The notes: generated from the letters alone by a model not told the origin. Positions 38,508-48,011 are shown, counted from the first letter of the stretch. The stretch: 64,000 bases of DNA from Buttiauxella sp. A111 (GCF_014189855.1 NZ_BJFN01000006.1:1-64000), one strand, 5' to 3'. A program made the numbers and translations.

Positions 38508-38876
38508 ATGGCGAGTAACGTCACCGGATTTACCCGTATCATCAAAGCCGCTGGCTATTCATGGAAAGGGCTCAAAGCAGCCTGGATCAACGAAGCTGCG
38601 TTCCGTCAGGAAGGCGTTTGTGCCGTAATCGCTATTGCCATTGCCTGTTATTTAGATATCGACCCCATCACCCGTATTCTACTGATTGGTTCTGTCGTGC
38701 TGGTTATGATTGTCGAGATCCTCAACAGCGCGATTGAATCCCTTGTCGACCGCGTGGGTACGGATTATCACGAGCTTTCAGGACGCGCCAAGGACATGGG
38801 ATCAGCTGCCGTGTTAATCGCCATTATCCTCGCAGTGATTACCTGGGTCACACTGCTTTGGCAACATTTGCGATGA
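38508..38876 (+). CDS. dgkA: Diacylglycerol kinase DgkA
   Basis: Small trimeric membrane kinase recycling diacylglycerol to phosphatidate. 122 residues from ATG 38508, as in E. coli, with AAGG upstream; a TTG six codons earlier is less likely. Three helices, conserved NEAAFRQE and EILNSAIE (catalytic Glu) and GRAKDMGSAAV. Between plsB and lexA as in E. coli. Confidence 0.97.
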   Translation: MASNVTGFTRIIKAAGYSWKGLKAAWINEAAFRQEGVCAVIAIAIACYLDIDPITRILLIGSVVLVMIVEILNSAIESLVDRVGTDYHELSGRAKDMGSAAVLIAIILAVITWVTLLWQHLR

Positions 38877-38921
38877 TCTTTCCAGAATAGTTAAGTGGCT
38901 GGTTTTTTGCTTAATTTGTGG

Positions 38922-38976
38922 TTCCAAATTCGCCTTTGACTGTATATACTCACAGCATAACTGTATAAACACCCAG
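38922..38976 (+). promoter_or_regulatory. lexA promoter with two SOS boxes
   Basis: CTGTATATACTCACAG (38940-38955) and CTGTATAAACACCCAG (38961-38976) both fit CTG-N10-CAG. TATACT within the first is the likely -10, with TTCCAA at 38922 as -35. The tandem arrangement equals that of E. coli lexA and gives autorepression. Confidence 0.93.
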
Positions 38977-38984
38977 GGGGCGGA

Positions 38985-39593
38985 ATGAAAGCGTTAACTA
39001 CCAGGCAGCAAGAGGTGTTTGATCTTATTCGGGATCATATCAGCCAGACCGGCATGCCACCGACTCGTGCCGAGATTGCTCAACGTCTGGGGTTCCGTTC
39101 TCCAAACGCCGCTGAAGAGCACCTAAAAGCACTGGCTCGTAAAGGCGTCATTGAGATTGTCTCTGGTGCGTCGCGCGGTATCCGCTTGCTGGTGGAAGAA
39201 GTTACCGGTATTCCGCTGGTTGGGCGTGTTGCTGCAGGTGAGCCACTTTTAGCACAGCAGCATATCGAAGGCCATTACCAGGTTGATCCATCGCTGTTTA
39301 AACCTAATGCCGATTTCTTGCTGCGCGTCAGCGGTATGTCTATGAAAGACATCGGCATTATGGACGGTGATCTGCTCGCGGTGCATAAAACTCAGGATGT
39401 GCGTAACGGCCAGGTTGTGGTTGCGCGTATTGATGATGAAGTTACCGTTAAGCGCTTAAAACAGCAGGGCAACGTTGTTCATCTTCTTCCAGAAAATAGC
39501 GAGTTTGAACCTATTGTGGTTGACCTGCGCGAACATAACTTCTCCATTGAAGGGTTGGCGGTTGGGGTGATTCGCAACGGCGACTGGCTGTAA
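38985..39593 (+). CDS. lexA: SOS repressor LexA
   Basis: Represses the SOS regulon and cleaves itself when RecA filaments form. 202 residues, as in E. coli. Winged HTH in residues 1-70; cleavage site Ala84-Gly85 in RVAAGEP; catalytic Ser119 and Lys156 in place. The ATG follows an AGGGGGCGG ribosome-binding site. In E. coli lexA is co-transcribed with dinF; here a full family A element lies in the gap. Confidence 0.98.
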   Translation: MKALTTRQQEVFDLIRDHISQTGMPPTRAEIAQRLGFRSPNAAEEHLKALARKGVIEIVSGASRGIRLLVEEVTGIPLVGRVAAGEPLLAQQHIEGHYQVDPSLFKPNADFLLRVSGMSMKDIGIMDGDLLAVHKTQDVRNGQVVVARIDDEVTVKRLKQQGNVVHLLPENSEFEPIVVDLREHNFSIEGLAVGVIRNGDWL

Positions 39594-39611
39594 AGTTTCT
39601 TAAAACTGTAA

Positions 39612-39731
39612 ACCCAAATAATTCAAGTTGCATTGAGGCGGCAAGAGAACGAGTCCCGATGAGCTTACTTGAGTAAGTGATTCGGGTGAGTGAACGCGGC
39701 CAACAAAGATGCAGCTTGAAGTATGAAGGGT
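39612..39731. repeat. Full-length family A element, lexA-dinF gap
   Basis: Reverse orientation relative to most copies: ACCCAAATAATTCAAGTTGC at one end and GCAGCTTGAAGTATGAAGGG at the other, with the central stem CTTACTTGAGTAAG flanked by CCCGAT / ATTCGGG. About 120 bases. Its right end runs to within four bases of the proposed dinF start and contains GAAGGG. Confidence 0.9.
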
Positions 39732-39734
39732 AGA

Positions 39735-41069
39735 ATGCGATTTTTCTCAACGGCTGACAAAGCACTCTGGCGCCTCGCCTTACCCATGATCTTCTCCAAC
39801 ATCACCGTCCCCTTGCTGGGTCTGGTCGATACGGCAGTAATTGGTCATCTGGACAGCCCTGTCTATCTTGGCGGAGTCGCTATTGGCGCTACGGCAACCA
39901 GTTTCCTGTTCATGCTTTTGTTATTCCTGCGCATGAGTACCACGGGCTTAACCGCCCAAGCGTTTGGCGCAAATAATCCCTCGGCGTTAGCTCGTGCACT
40001 GGTACAGCCTTTATTGCTGGCGCTGGGTGCAGGCGTTGTGATTGTCGCGCTGCGTGCCCCCCTAATTTCACTGGCATTACACATTGTTGGTGGTAACCAG
40101 GATGTGCTTTGGCAGGCGCAACGTTTTCTTGAGATCCGCTGGCTAAGCGCCCCGGCTTCACTGGCTAACCTGGTCTTACTTGGTTGGCTGTTAGGCGTAC
40201 AGTATGCGCGTGCACCGGTTATCTTACTGGTCGTCGGAAACGTGCTGAATATCGTGCTCGATGTATGGCTGGTGATGGGGTTGCATATGAATGTGCAGGG
40301 GGCGGCGTTAGCGACGGTCACTGCAGAATATGCGACATTTATCATCGGGTTGCTGATGGTGAAAAAGGTGATGGGTCTGCGTGGAATCAGCGTAGAGATG
40401 CTGATGAAAGCCTGGCGCGGAAACGTTCGGCGTTTACTGGCGCTTAACCGGGACATTATGTTGCGCTCTCTGTTGCTGCAGGTGTGTTTTGCTTCAGTGA
40501 CGATTTTCGGCGCACGGTTAGGCAGCGAAATCGTTGCGGTAAACGCGGTGCTGATGACGTTACTGACCTTCACCGCCTACGCACTTGATGGGTTTGCTTA
40601 CGCTGTTGAAGCCCATTCGGGGCAGGCATTTGGTGCGAAGAATCGAGGCCAATTGCTGGACGTGTGGGGAGCAGCCTGTCGCCAGGCAGGTTTGGTCGCG
40701 TTAATTTTTGCCATAGTGTACGCACTGTTTGGCGAGAACATTGTTTCGCTCCTGACATCAATCCCTGAATTGCAGCTACAGGCCGATCGCTATTTGCACT
40801 GGCAGATTGTTTTACCGGTGGTGGGCGTCTGGTGCTATTTGCTTGATGGCATGTTTATTGGCGCAACGCGTGGTGCAGAAATGCGAAACAGCATGGCAGT
40901 TGCAGCACTGGGCTTCGGGCTAACGCTTTTCACCGTACCTTATCTTGGGAATCATGGCCTGTGGTTATCTGTGGCGGTTTTTCTGTCTCTGCGCGGGCTG
41001 TCTTTAGGTTGGATTTGGCATCGCCACTGGCGTGACAATACGTGGTTCCCCGCTGGAACTCATAGCTAG
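39735..41069 (+). CDS. dinF: MATE-family transporter DinF
   Basis: Multidrug and toxin extrusion family protein with 12 helices; DNA-damage-inducible in E. coli. I prefer ATG 39735 (444 residues), with GAAGGG four bases upstream; ATG 39723 would lie inside the repeat. The N-terminus (MRFFSTADKALWRLALPMIF) is shorter than the 459-residue E. coli form I recall, and homology begins at ALWRLALPM. Its ribosome-binding site is the end of a family A repeat, so translation or operon linkage to lexA may be altered. Confidence 0.94.
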   Translation: MRFFSTADKALWRLALPMIFSNITVPLLGLVDTAVIGHLDSPVYLGGVAIGATATSFLFMLLLFLRMSTTGLTAQAFGANNPSALARALVQPLLLALGAGVVIVALRAPLISLALHIVGGNQDVLWQAQRFLEIRWLSAPASLANLVLLGWLLGVQYARAPVILLVVGNVLNIVLDVWLVMGLHMNVQGAALATVTAEYATFIIGLLMVKKVMGLRGISVEMLMKAWRGNVRRLLALNRDIMLRSLLLQVCFASVTIFGARLGSEIVAVNAVLMTLLTFTAYALDGFAYAVEAHSGQAFGAKNRGQLLDVWGAACRQAGLVALIFAIVYALFGENIVSLLTSIPELQLQADRYLHWQIVLPVVGVWCYLLDGMFIGATRGAEMRNSMAVAALGFGLTLFTVPYLGNHGLWLSVAVFLSLRGLSLGWIWHRHWRDNTWFPAGTHS

Positions 41070-41306
41070 TTACAACTCCTGACACGTTTTTAATCATCCC
41101 CCAGTATGCTGATTTGCCACTTAATTGTGGGGCAGGTCAGCATCATTTCTATTCCCCTTGTGGTTCAATATTCTTAGTTTTCTCCTCGCTGCCATATCCT
41201 TGACTAAAATTATTTTCACGTCCAGCAGAAACAGTATGTCAGCCAAACGGCAACATACGGACGATGTTCATTTAGCAGTTTTTCACCGAACGATGAGGAT
41301 ATCATT

Positions 41307-41516
41307 ATGAATAAAGACGAAATCGGCGGTAACTGGAAACAGTTCAAAGGCACAGTAAAAGAGAAATGGGGCAAACTGACTGACGATGACATGACCGTCA
41401 TTGAAGGGAAGCGCGATCAGCTAGTCGGTAAAATCCAGGAACGTTATGGATACGCCCAGGAGCAGGCAGAGAAAGAAGTCGTTGATTGGGAAAAACGTAA
41501 CGATTACCGCTGGTAA
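41307..41516 (+). CDS. yjbJ: CsbD-family stress protein YjbJ
   Basis: 69-residue soluble, very hydrophilic protein, same length as E. coli YjbJ. CsbD family features: NWKQFKGTVKEKWGKLTDDD and ERYGYAQEQAEKEVVDWEKR. General-stress (RpoS-type) protein of unknown mechanism. GAGGATATC precedes the start. A 237-base leader gap from dinF presumably holds its own promoter. Confidence 0.96.
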   Translation: MNKDEIGGNWKQFKGTVKEKWGKLTDDDMTVIEGKRDQLVGKIQERYGYAQEQAEKEVVDWEKRNDYRW

Positions 41517-41578
41517 TCTCATCCCTCAGATGTGTTAACTCTCAATGGCTACCCTGCCCAGGTACAAGGATGTACCTA

Positions 41579-41692
41579 ACCCTTCATACTTCAAGTTGCC
41601 TGTTTATTGGCTACATTCACTTCACTTAGCTGAGCAAGCTCATCAAGATGTGCTCTGGTGTCGCCGCGATGCAACTCGAAATATTTCGGGTA
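41579..41692. repeat. Full-length family A element, yjbJ-zur gap
   Basis: ACCCTTCATACTTCAAGTTG to GCAACTCGAAATATTTCGGG, about 114 bases with the central GAGCAAGCTCATC region more diverged than in other copies. It sits between the convergent yjbJ and zur genes, 12 bases past the zur stop. Confidence 0.85.
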
Positions 41693-41703
41693 ATGATTTC
41701 AAA

Positions 41704-42219
41704 TCAACGTGATTTTTTCTTCGATTGAATAGTGTGGTCATGCCCGCATGCTTCGGGGTGGCTACAGGCTTCAACTTCTGCGCAAGCGCTGCATAAACCA
41801 TGTGCCTCAATGACATTATGATGCAGAGCAAATCCTAACTGGGCAGCCAATTGATGCATGATATCTTCAACGCCTTGCGCGCCATGCTCTTTCACCGCAC
41901 CACATCTGTCGCAAATAAACATCGCTGACGAGTGCGTTGGCTGATCAAACAGATGGCACAAAACATAGCTGTTGGTTGACTCAACGCGATGCACAAAGCC
42001 TTGTTCAAGTAGAAAATCGAGCGCACGATACACCGTCGGAGGTTTTGCTTGTGGTTCACTGGCACGCAATAAATCCAGCAAATCATAAGCGCTGATTGCA
42101 CCCGCTTGTTGCGTCAGTAAACGCAGCACTTCCAGGCGTTGTGGCGTCAGGCGCACATTACGCTGCTCGCATAGTTTTTCAGCCTGCGCTAACACGTTTT
42201 GTGAAGTCGTGATGTCCAT
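41704..42219 (-). CDS. zur: Zinc uptake regulator Zur
   Basis: Fur-family repressor of zinc uptake genes. 171 residues from 42219, as in E. coli. AGGGG lies seven bases before this ATG; the Met two codons upstream is too close to it. DNA-binding domain with PTVYRALDFLLEQGFVH (about 60-75); CDRCGAVKEHG and CSACAEVEAC hold the zinc cysteines, and a His-rich C-terminal stretch follows (CGHDHT). It diverges from the cupin gene. Confidence 0.96.
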   Translation of the reverse strand: MDITTSQNVLAQAEKLCEQRNVRLTPQRLEVLRLLTQQAGAISAYDLLDLLRASEPQAKPPTVYRALDFLLEQGFVHRVESTNSYVLCHLFDQPTHSSAMFICDRCGAVKEHGAQGVEDIMHQLAAQLGFALHHNVIEAHGLCSACAEVEACSHPEACGHDHTIQSKKKSR

Positions 42220-42328
42220 CAGCATTCCCCTGTAGATTAGCCCTACACTCTATCACAACGCGCAAAAAACGCCGAGTGGTGCACCATTCTGGCTGCATCC
42301 TTTTGAGATGACTATCCCGGAGTTTGTT

Positions 42329-42832
42329 ATGAATAAACCTGATTGCATACGCCACTGGAAAGAGCTGGAAGGTGAAGATGATTCAACTTATCCAGACAGC
42401 GCTGAACTGTTTTCTATTGGCGCGCCACTGGCTCGCAAACTCGGGCTAACACGCCTGGGGATCCATCATGAGCGCCTGCTGCCCGGTCGCCGGACGTCCT
42501 ATCCGCATGCGGAAAGTAGTGAGGAAGAATATGCTTATGTTCTGGAAGGGCATCCGCAGGTATGGATCAATGGTCATCTTTACCCGCTTGAGCCGGGCGA
42601 TAGCGTTGGCTTTCCGGCCGGAACCGGCATTTGCCATACTTTCATCAACAATACAGAGCATGAAGTCAGGTTGCTGATTGTGGGGGAGGCCAACAAAGCT
42701 GAAAATCGAATTTATTACCCGCTAAACGCGAGCTACGCCGCACAACGTCAGGACCGCTGGATTGATCATCCCCCGCAATTTTTCGGCCCACATGACGGTC
42801 ATCCTTCACGGAAACCAAGCGGTAAACTATAA
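42329..42832 (+). CDS. Cupin-domain protein
   Basis: 167-residue soluble protein from ATG 42329 (GGAG six bases upstream). It carries one cupin-2 beta-barrel, about residues 45-125: RTSYPHAESSEEEYAYVLEG is motif 1-like (His, Glu-Glu-Glu ligands) and PAGTGICHTFINNT is motif 2 (His), so a metal site is likely. Substrate unknown. No DNA-binding domain. It lies divergent from zur, but no Zur box is evident between them, so zinc control is only a possibility. E. coli K-12 lacks it here. Confidence 0.8.
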   Translation: MNKPDCIRHWKELEGEDDSTYPDSAELFSIGAPLARKLGLTRLGIHHERLLPGRRTSYPHAESSEEEYAYVLEGHPQVWINGHLYPLEPGDSVGFPAGTGICHTFINNTEHEVRLLIVGEANKAENRIYYPLNASYAAQRQDRWIDHPPQFFGPHDGHPSRKPSGKL

Positions 42833-42931
42833 ATATAGGTACAGGAATTAAATAATATAACCCATTGGATTAGTACGGGATTTTAATTGGGTGAAACTAC
42901 CCGCGATTGAGTTTTTCTTCACGGCATTAAC

Positions 42932-42964
42932 CACTTCTTGTCAGCTCAGTTCTGGCAAGAAGTG
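42932..42964 (+). other. Strong dyad in the leader of the TraF-like gene
   Basis: CACTTCTTG / CAAGAAGTG is a perfect 9-bp inverted repeat, extended inside by CAG / CTG with one T-G mismatch. It lies 36 bases before the start codon. It could be an operator or an RNA hairpin in the 5' leader. Confidence 0.55.
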
Positions 42965-42999
42965 AATTATAAATCGGAAGTAAGACGGGCGGGTTGTGA

Positions 43000-44238
43000 A
43001 TGATAAAAACCAGAACTTTGGTGGCGGTAAACGTCGCCTTTTTCTTTATGGCAAATACTGCTAATGCGGCAGGGACATGGACGGAATCACGCAATGATGC
43101 GATGGGCGGCACCGGTGTTGCATCATCCCGGTGGAGCAGTGCAGTACTGATTAACCCAGCGTTACTCACCAGTAGCCAGGAGGGTGATAACGCCGGACTC
43201 ATCATTCCTTCGTTGGGTGTGCAAATGACGGACCCCGACAACCTCCAGGATAATATTGACGACATCAGCAACTCGGCTGAGGATTATCTGAAATACACGG
43301 ATATTCCGTTACGACAACTTATCCGCAACCCTTCGTTGTACCGTCAGTTGCAAAATGATGCGGCCGATCTTGCCGGGCAATTGCGAGATGTTAAAGGGGA
43401 AGAGGCTCGGGCAAAAGCAGGTGGTGCCCTGGCGGTAAGTATCCCGAATGGCGTTTTGCCTTTTGCGTTTGTGGCGAAAGTGTATGGGACCGCCAGAGTT
43501 ACGTCAGATATCACTCAGCACGACCTCGATTATCTTGATGGGATCGCCAACGGGACTGTTATCCCTAACCCCAATGACCTGCAAAACCTCACCTCAAAAG
43601 GCTTTGGTCGTGCGGCAATGGTCTCGGATTACGGTGTCGCAGTGGCGCACAAATTTGATGTAGGCGGGGTGCCTGTCTCTGTTGGTGTGACGCCGAAGCT
43701 GCAATATACCTCGTTGTACAACTACAGCACCTCTGTTTATCAGTACAAGAAAGATGATTTCACTGACAGCCGTTATCGCAATTCCAATACGGGTTTTAAC
43801 ATCGATGCAGGGTTGGCGGCAGACTTTGGTGATTCCTGGACCGTAGGGTTAAGCGGGCAAAATCTGGTGTCTCGTGATATCGATACGAAAGTGGTTGATG
43901 GTTTTAAAGATACCTGGCAAATTCGCCCATTGGTCACCACCGGTGTTGCCTGGCACAGCGATTTGCTGGTGTTGACCACTGATGTTGATCTCACCGAAAC
44001 CAAAAACTTCAAGAGTGAAGATAATTCGCAATTTGCGGGCATCGGCGCGGAAATTACGCCGCTTCCCTGGCTTGCGGTGCGTGCAGGTTATCGTGCGGAT
44101 ATGCGCTCCACTGAAAGTAATGTCTTTACTGGCGGTGTAGGTTTCGCCCCGCTCGACCTGGTTCATGTTGATCTCATGGGCTTGTATGGCCAGGACGAAA
44201 CCTGGGGAGCGGGTGTTCAGGTGGGTATGACCTTCTGA
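43000..44238 (+). CDS. TraF-like outer-membrane beta-barrel protein
   Basis: 412 residues with a signal peptide (about 1-23, ending ANA). The mature part is barrel-like with a terminal aromatic (GVQVGMTF) and resembles the family annotated as conjugal transfer TraF (TraF_2), which is distinct from the thioredoxin-like F-plasmid TraF; the fold also recalls FadL-type barrels. MGGTGVASSRWSSAVLINPALL near the N-terminus is the conserved block. No conjugation genes are nearby, so a role in transfer is unlikely. Function unknown. The start has only a weak ribosome-binding site. E. coli K-12 has no counterpart here. Confidence 0.78.
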   Translation: MIKTRTLVAVNVAFFFMANTANAAGTWTESRNDAMGGTGVASSRWSSAVLINPALLTSSQEGDNAGLIIPSLGVQMTDPDNLQDNIDDISNSAEDYLKYTDIPLRQLIRNPSLYRQLQNDAADLAGQLRDVKGEEARAKAGGALAVSIPNGVLPFAFVAKVYGTARVTSDITQHDLDYLDGIANGTVIPNPNDLQNLTSKGFGRAAMVSDYGVAVAHKFDVGGVPVSVGVTPKLQYTSLYNYSTSVYQYKKDDFTDSRYRNSNTGFNIDAGLAADFGDSWTVGLSGQNLVSRDIDTKVVDGFKDTWQIRPLVTTGVAWHSDLLVLTTDVDLTETKNFKSEDNSQFAGIGAEITPLPWLAVRAGYRADMRSTESNVFTGGVGFAPLDLVHVDLMGLYGQDETWGAGVQVGMTF

Positions 44239-44330
44239 TTTTATCCGGCGGTCGGGCAACACATGCTGGCCGCTGGTTTATGCTATAGTAGCGACCCTTT
44301 TTTAACCGTAGCCCGAAAACGCCAGTGCCT

Positions 44331-45329
44331 ATGTCCTCACAAATAAACCAGACTCCCTTCCAGCCACATCGTTTTTCCATTGCGCCGATGCTTGACTGGA
44401 CTGACCGCCACTGCCGCTATTTTTTGCGCCAGTTATCAAGCCAGACACTGCTGTACACCGAAATGGTGACAACCGGTGCGATCATTCATGGCAAAGGGGA
44501 CTATCTGGCTTACAGCGAAGACGAGCATCCTGTTGCGTTGCAATTGGGTGGTAGCGATCCGGCGGCTTTGGCGCAGTGCGCGAAACTGGCTGAAGCGCGC
44601 GGCTATGATGAAATAAACCTCAATGTGGGTTGTCCGTCCGATCGCGTACAAAACGGTATGTTCGGCGCGTGTTTGATGGCTGATGCGCAGCGCGTGGCCG
44701 ATTGCATCAAAGCGATGCGCGATGTGGTTTCTATTCCTGTTACTGTCAAAACGCGTATCGGCATTGATGACCAGGACAGCTACGAATTCCTGTGTGATTT
44801 TATCGGCACGGTCGCCGGGAAGGGCGAATGTGAGATGTTTATCATCCATGCTCGTAAAGCCTGGCTTTCGGGTTTAAGCCCGAAAGAAAACCGTGAAATT
44901 CCGCCGCTGGATTATCCACGCGTGTATCAACTTAAGCGTGATTTCCCGAATCTGACGATGGCCATCAACGGTGGCATCAAATCACTGGAAGAGGCAAAAG
45001 CCCATCTGGAACACATGGATGGTGTAATGGTTGGGCGCGAAGCCTATCAAAATCCAGGCCTGCTGACGGCAGTTGACCGAGAGATTTTTGGCATCAATAC
45101 GCCGGAAGTCGATACGGTTGCTGCGGTTCGTGCCATGTATCCATACATCGAGCGCGAGTTGGCTAACGGGACCTACCTGGGCCATGTTACTCGCCACATG
45201 CTGGGCTTATTCCAGGGGATCCCTGGTGCGCGTCAATGGCGACGTTATCTGAGTGAAAACGCGCATAAAGCGGGTGCCGGAATTGATGTTGTGGAACATG
45301 CTCTGTCATTGGTTGCCGACAAACGCTAG
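44331..45329 (+). CDS. dusA: tRNA dihydrouridine synthase DusA
   Basis: FMN enzyme reducing uridine 20 and 20a in the tRNA D loop. About 332 residues from ATG 44331; an in-frame GTG lies two codons upstream and neither has a clear Shine-Dalgarno. Conserved [14 protein letters not shown], the catalytic Cys in [10 protein letters not shown], and the phosphate loops INGGI and VGREAY. TATAGT near 44283 may be the promoter -10. pspG, the E. coli neighbour, is missing. Confidence 0.96.
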   Translation: MSSQINQTPFQPHRFSIAPMLDWTDRHCRYFLRQLSSQTLLYTEMVTTGAIIHGKGDYLAYSEDEHPVALQLGGSDPAALAQCAKLAEARGYDEINLNVGCPSDRVQNGMFGACLMADAQRVADCIKAMRDVVSIPVTVKTRIGIDDQDSYEFLCDFIGTVAGKGECEMFIIHARKAWLSGLSPKENREIPPLDYPRVYQLKRDFPNLTMAINGGIKSLEEAKAHLEHMDGVMVGREAYQNPGLLTAVDREIFGINTPEVDTVAAVRAMYPYIERELANGTYLGHVTRHMLGLFQGIPGARQWRRYLSENAHKAGAGIDVVEHALSLVADKR

Positions 45330-45502
45330 GTTTCGTTTGTAATAACCCGGCATATTGCTCGGGTATTGCGGAGTTGATCACAACCTCGCATCTTTCTGGC
45401 TAAGTTTGCAGGGTGTGGCATATCAATTATTTACCAAACCTGACATTATTACCGTGTTGCGAAAAAAGAATTCATCGTGCTGTACCCTACACACAGCGCG
45501 AA

Positions 45503-45536
45503 CAAAAAAAAGAATGGGCTTCCCTTGGGAAGCCCA
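45503..45536 (-). terminator. qorA terminator
   Basis: TGGGCTTCCC / GGGAAGCCCA stem, which on the minus strand is followed by TTCTTTTTTTT. It lies eight bases after the qorA stop. Confidence 0.9.
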
Positions 45537-45543
45537 AATTCTT

Positions 45544-46527
45544 TTATGGAATCAGTAAGCTAGAGCCTAACGTGCTTCGGCTCTCCAGCGTTTGATGTGC
45601 CAGAGCGGCATCGCTCAGGGCAAACTTCTGGCTTTCAGCCACATCCACTTTGATAACCCCACTGGCAATTAGGGAGAACAGCTCATTGCAGGCTTCTTCC
45701 AGCTCTTCACGCGTGGTCACATAACCATTTAATGACGGACGCGTAACATATAGCGAGCCCTTCTGGTTTAAGATCCCCAGATTCACACCCGTCACAGGAC
45801 CAGATGAGTTACCAAAACTCACCATCAATCCCTGGCGTTGTAGGCAATCTAATGACGCCTCCCAGGTATCTTTCCCTACCGAGTCATAAACCACCGCGAC
45901 TTTTTTGCCCGCGGTCAGTTCTTTGACGCGTTCAGCAAGATTCTCTTCGCGATAGTTGATGGTCTGCCAGGCTCCCGCCTTTTTGGCGCTTTCGGCTTTT
46001 TGCGCCGACCCTACCGTACCAATCAGTTTTGCACCCAGCGCCTTGGCCCATTGGCAAGCGATAAGCCCAACACCGCCGGCGGCGGCATGGAACAAGAAAA
46101 CTTCGTTGGCTTTGATATTGTAGGTTTTACGCAATAAATAATAGACCGTCAGACCTTTAAGGAATGACGCAGCGGCTTGCTCAAATGAGATGGCGTTGGG
46201 CAGTTTTGCCGCTTTATCCGCCGGCACGTTATGAACGCTGCTGTATGCCCCAAGCCCGGATTGTGCGTAGACAACACGATCGCCAACTTTAAGATGCGTG
46301 ACTGCGCTGCCCACTTTACTCACCACCCCTGCGGCTTCGGTTCCGAGGCCACTTGGCAACATCGGCGGCGGATACAAACCGCTACGAATGTAGGTATCAA
46401 TGTAGTTGATACCAATGGCTTTGTTTTCAACTTGCACTTCATGTTCTGCGGGGGCTGACGGGGTAAAATCGACAACTTTTAAGACTTCTGGCCCACCGTG
46501 CTGACTAAATTCAATGCGTGTTGCCAT
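45544..46527 (-). CDS. qorA: Quinone oxidoreductase QorA
   Basis: NADPH-dependent zeta-crystallin-type quinone reductase. 327 residues, as in E. coli. GroES-like N-terminal domain (GLYPPPMLPSGLGTEAAGVV) and Rossmann domain with AAAGGVGLIACQWAKALGA; no structural or catalytic zinc cysteines, as expected for this subfamily. It diverges from dnaB, with 77 bases between start codons for both promoters. Confidence 0.96.
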   Translation of the reverse strand: MATRIEFSQHGGPEVLKVVDFTPSAPAEHEVQVENKAIGINYIDTYIRSGLYPPPMLPSGLGTEAAGVVSKVGSAVTHLKVGDRVVYAQSGLGAYSSVHNVPADKAAKLPNAISFEQAAASFLKGLTVYYLLRKTYNIKANEVFLFHAAAGGVGLIACQWAKALGAKLIGTVGSAQKAESAKKAGAWQTINYREENLAERVKELTAGKKVAVVYDSVGKDTWEASLDCLQRQGLMVSFGNSSGPVTGVNLGILNQKGSLYVTRPSLNGYVTTREELEEACNELFSLIASGVIKVDVAESQKFALSDAALAHQTLESRSTLGSSLLIP

Positions 46528-46604
46528 GAGAACTCCTTCTGTTTCCGCGGAGGGATAGAGTAAACTCTCGTCTCTCTTATCTGAATTTTGGTAACTCCCT
46601 CACT

Positions 46605-48011
46605 ATGGCAGGAAATAAACCCTTCAACAAACCGAACGAACACCGCGACCGTCAGATGGAAGGGCTGAAAATGCCGCCACATTCTCTGGAAGCGGAGCAG
46701 TCGGTGTTGGGCGGTTTAATGCTGGACAACGAACGCTGGGATAACGTTTCCGAGCGCGTCGTGGCTAACGATTTTTTCAGCCGTCCACACCGCATGATCT
46801 TCACCGAAATGCAGCGTTTGCTCGAAATGAGCAAGCCAATCGACCTGATCACCCTTTCTGAATCTCTGGAATTACAGGGCAACCTGGAAAGCGTGGGTGG
46901 TTTCGCCTATCTGGCCGAATTATCTAAGAATACGCCAAGTGCTGCGAACATCAGTGCTTATGCCGACATCGTGCGTGAACGCGCCGTTGTTCGTGAAATG
47001 ATTGCCGTGGCGAATGAAATTGCCGATGCCGGTTATGACCCGCAAGGGCGTACCAGTGAAGATTTACTCGACCTCGCCGAGTCACGCGTGTTCCAGATTG
47101 CTGAGAGCCGCGCGAATAAAGACGAAGGGCCAAAAAGTATCGACCAAATTCTCGAAGCCACTGTCTCGCGTATAGAAACGCTCTTCCAGACCCCTCACGA
47201 TGGTGTTACGGGTGTGGATACTGGCTACCAGGATTTGAACAAGAAAACCGCCGGTCTGCAGAAATCAGACCTGATTATCGTGGCGGCGCGTCCGTCGATG
47301 GGTAAAACCACGTTTGCCATGAACTTGTGCGAAAACGCCGCGATGTTGCAGGAAAAACCGGTGCTGATTTTCAGCCTCGAGATGCCCGGCGAGCAGATTA
47401 TGATGCGTATGCTGGCGTCATTGTCGCGCGTCGATCAAACCAAAATCCGTACTGGCCAACTGGATGATGAAGACTGGGCGCGTATTTCGAGCACCATGGG
47501 CATTTTGCTTGAAAAACGCAACATGTACATCGATGACTCATCCGGCCTGACGCCAACGGAAGTCCGTTCTCGCGCCCGTCGTATCTACCGCGAACATGGC
47601 GGCCTGAGCCTGATCATGATCGACTACCTGCAGTTGATGCGCGTGCCTTCATTGTCTGACAACCGTACGCTGGAAATCGCGGAGATTTCACGCTCGCTAA
47701 AAGCGCTGGCCAAAGAGCTACAGGTCCCTGTTGTGGCGCTCTCGCAGCTTAACCGCTCCCTGGAACAACGTGCCGATAAACGCCCAGTTAACTCGGATTT
47801 GCGTGAGTCCGGCTCCATCGAGCAGGATGCCGACTTAATCATGTTCATCTATCGTGACGAAGTTTATAACGATAACAGTGACGAAAAAGGCATCGCGCAG
47901 ATCATCCTCGGTAAACAGCGTAACGGCCCAATCGGCACCGTGCGCCTGACGTTTAACGGTCAATTCTCGCGTTTTGATAATTATGCTGGCCCTCAATACG
48001 ACGAAGACTAA
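46605..48011 (+). CDS. dnaB: Replicative DNA helicase DnaB
   Basis: Hexameric 5'-3' helicase of the replication fork. 468 residues (E. coli 471). N-terminal primase-interaction domain (about 20-170), linker, then RecA-like domain with Walker A ARPSMGKTTF, Walker B LIMIDYLQLM and ELQVPVVALSQLNRSLEQR. No intein interrupts it. The start lacks a good Shine-Dalgarno, as I recall for E. coli dnaB. A family A element begins one base after the stop. Confidence 0.98.
   Translation: MAGNKPFNKPNEHRDRQMEGLKMPPHSLEAEQSVLGGLMLDNERWDNVSERVVANDFFSRPHRMIFTEMQRLLEMSKPIDLITLSESLELQGNLESVGGFAYLAELSKNTPSAANISAYADIVRERAVVREMIAVANEIADAGYDPQGRTSEDLLDLAESRVFQIAESRANKDEGPKSIDQILEATVSRIETLFQTPHDGVTGVDTGYQDLNKKTAGLQKSDLIIVAARPSMGKTTFAMNLCENAAMLQEKPVLIFSLEMPGEQIMMRMLASLSRVDQTKIRTGQLDDEDWARISSTMGILLEKRNMYIDDSSGLTPTEVRSRARRIYREHGGLSLIMIDYLQLMRVPSLSDNRTLEIAEISRSLKALAKELQVPVVALSQLNRSLEQRADKRPVNSDLRESGSIEQDADLIMFIYRDEVYNDNSDEKGIAQIILGKQRNGPIGTVRLTFNGQFSRFDNYAGPQYDED

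Noticed and set aside
43000-44238. TraF-like gene as a sign of a conjugative element
   Set aside because: No other transfer, integrase or att-like sequence nearby; flanking genes are in the usual chromosomal order.
46605-48011. Possible intein in dnaB
   Set aside because: Length (468) and continuous helicase motifs leave no room for one.
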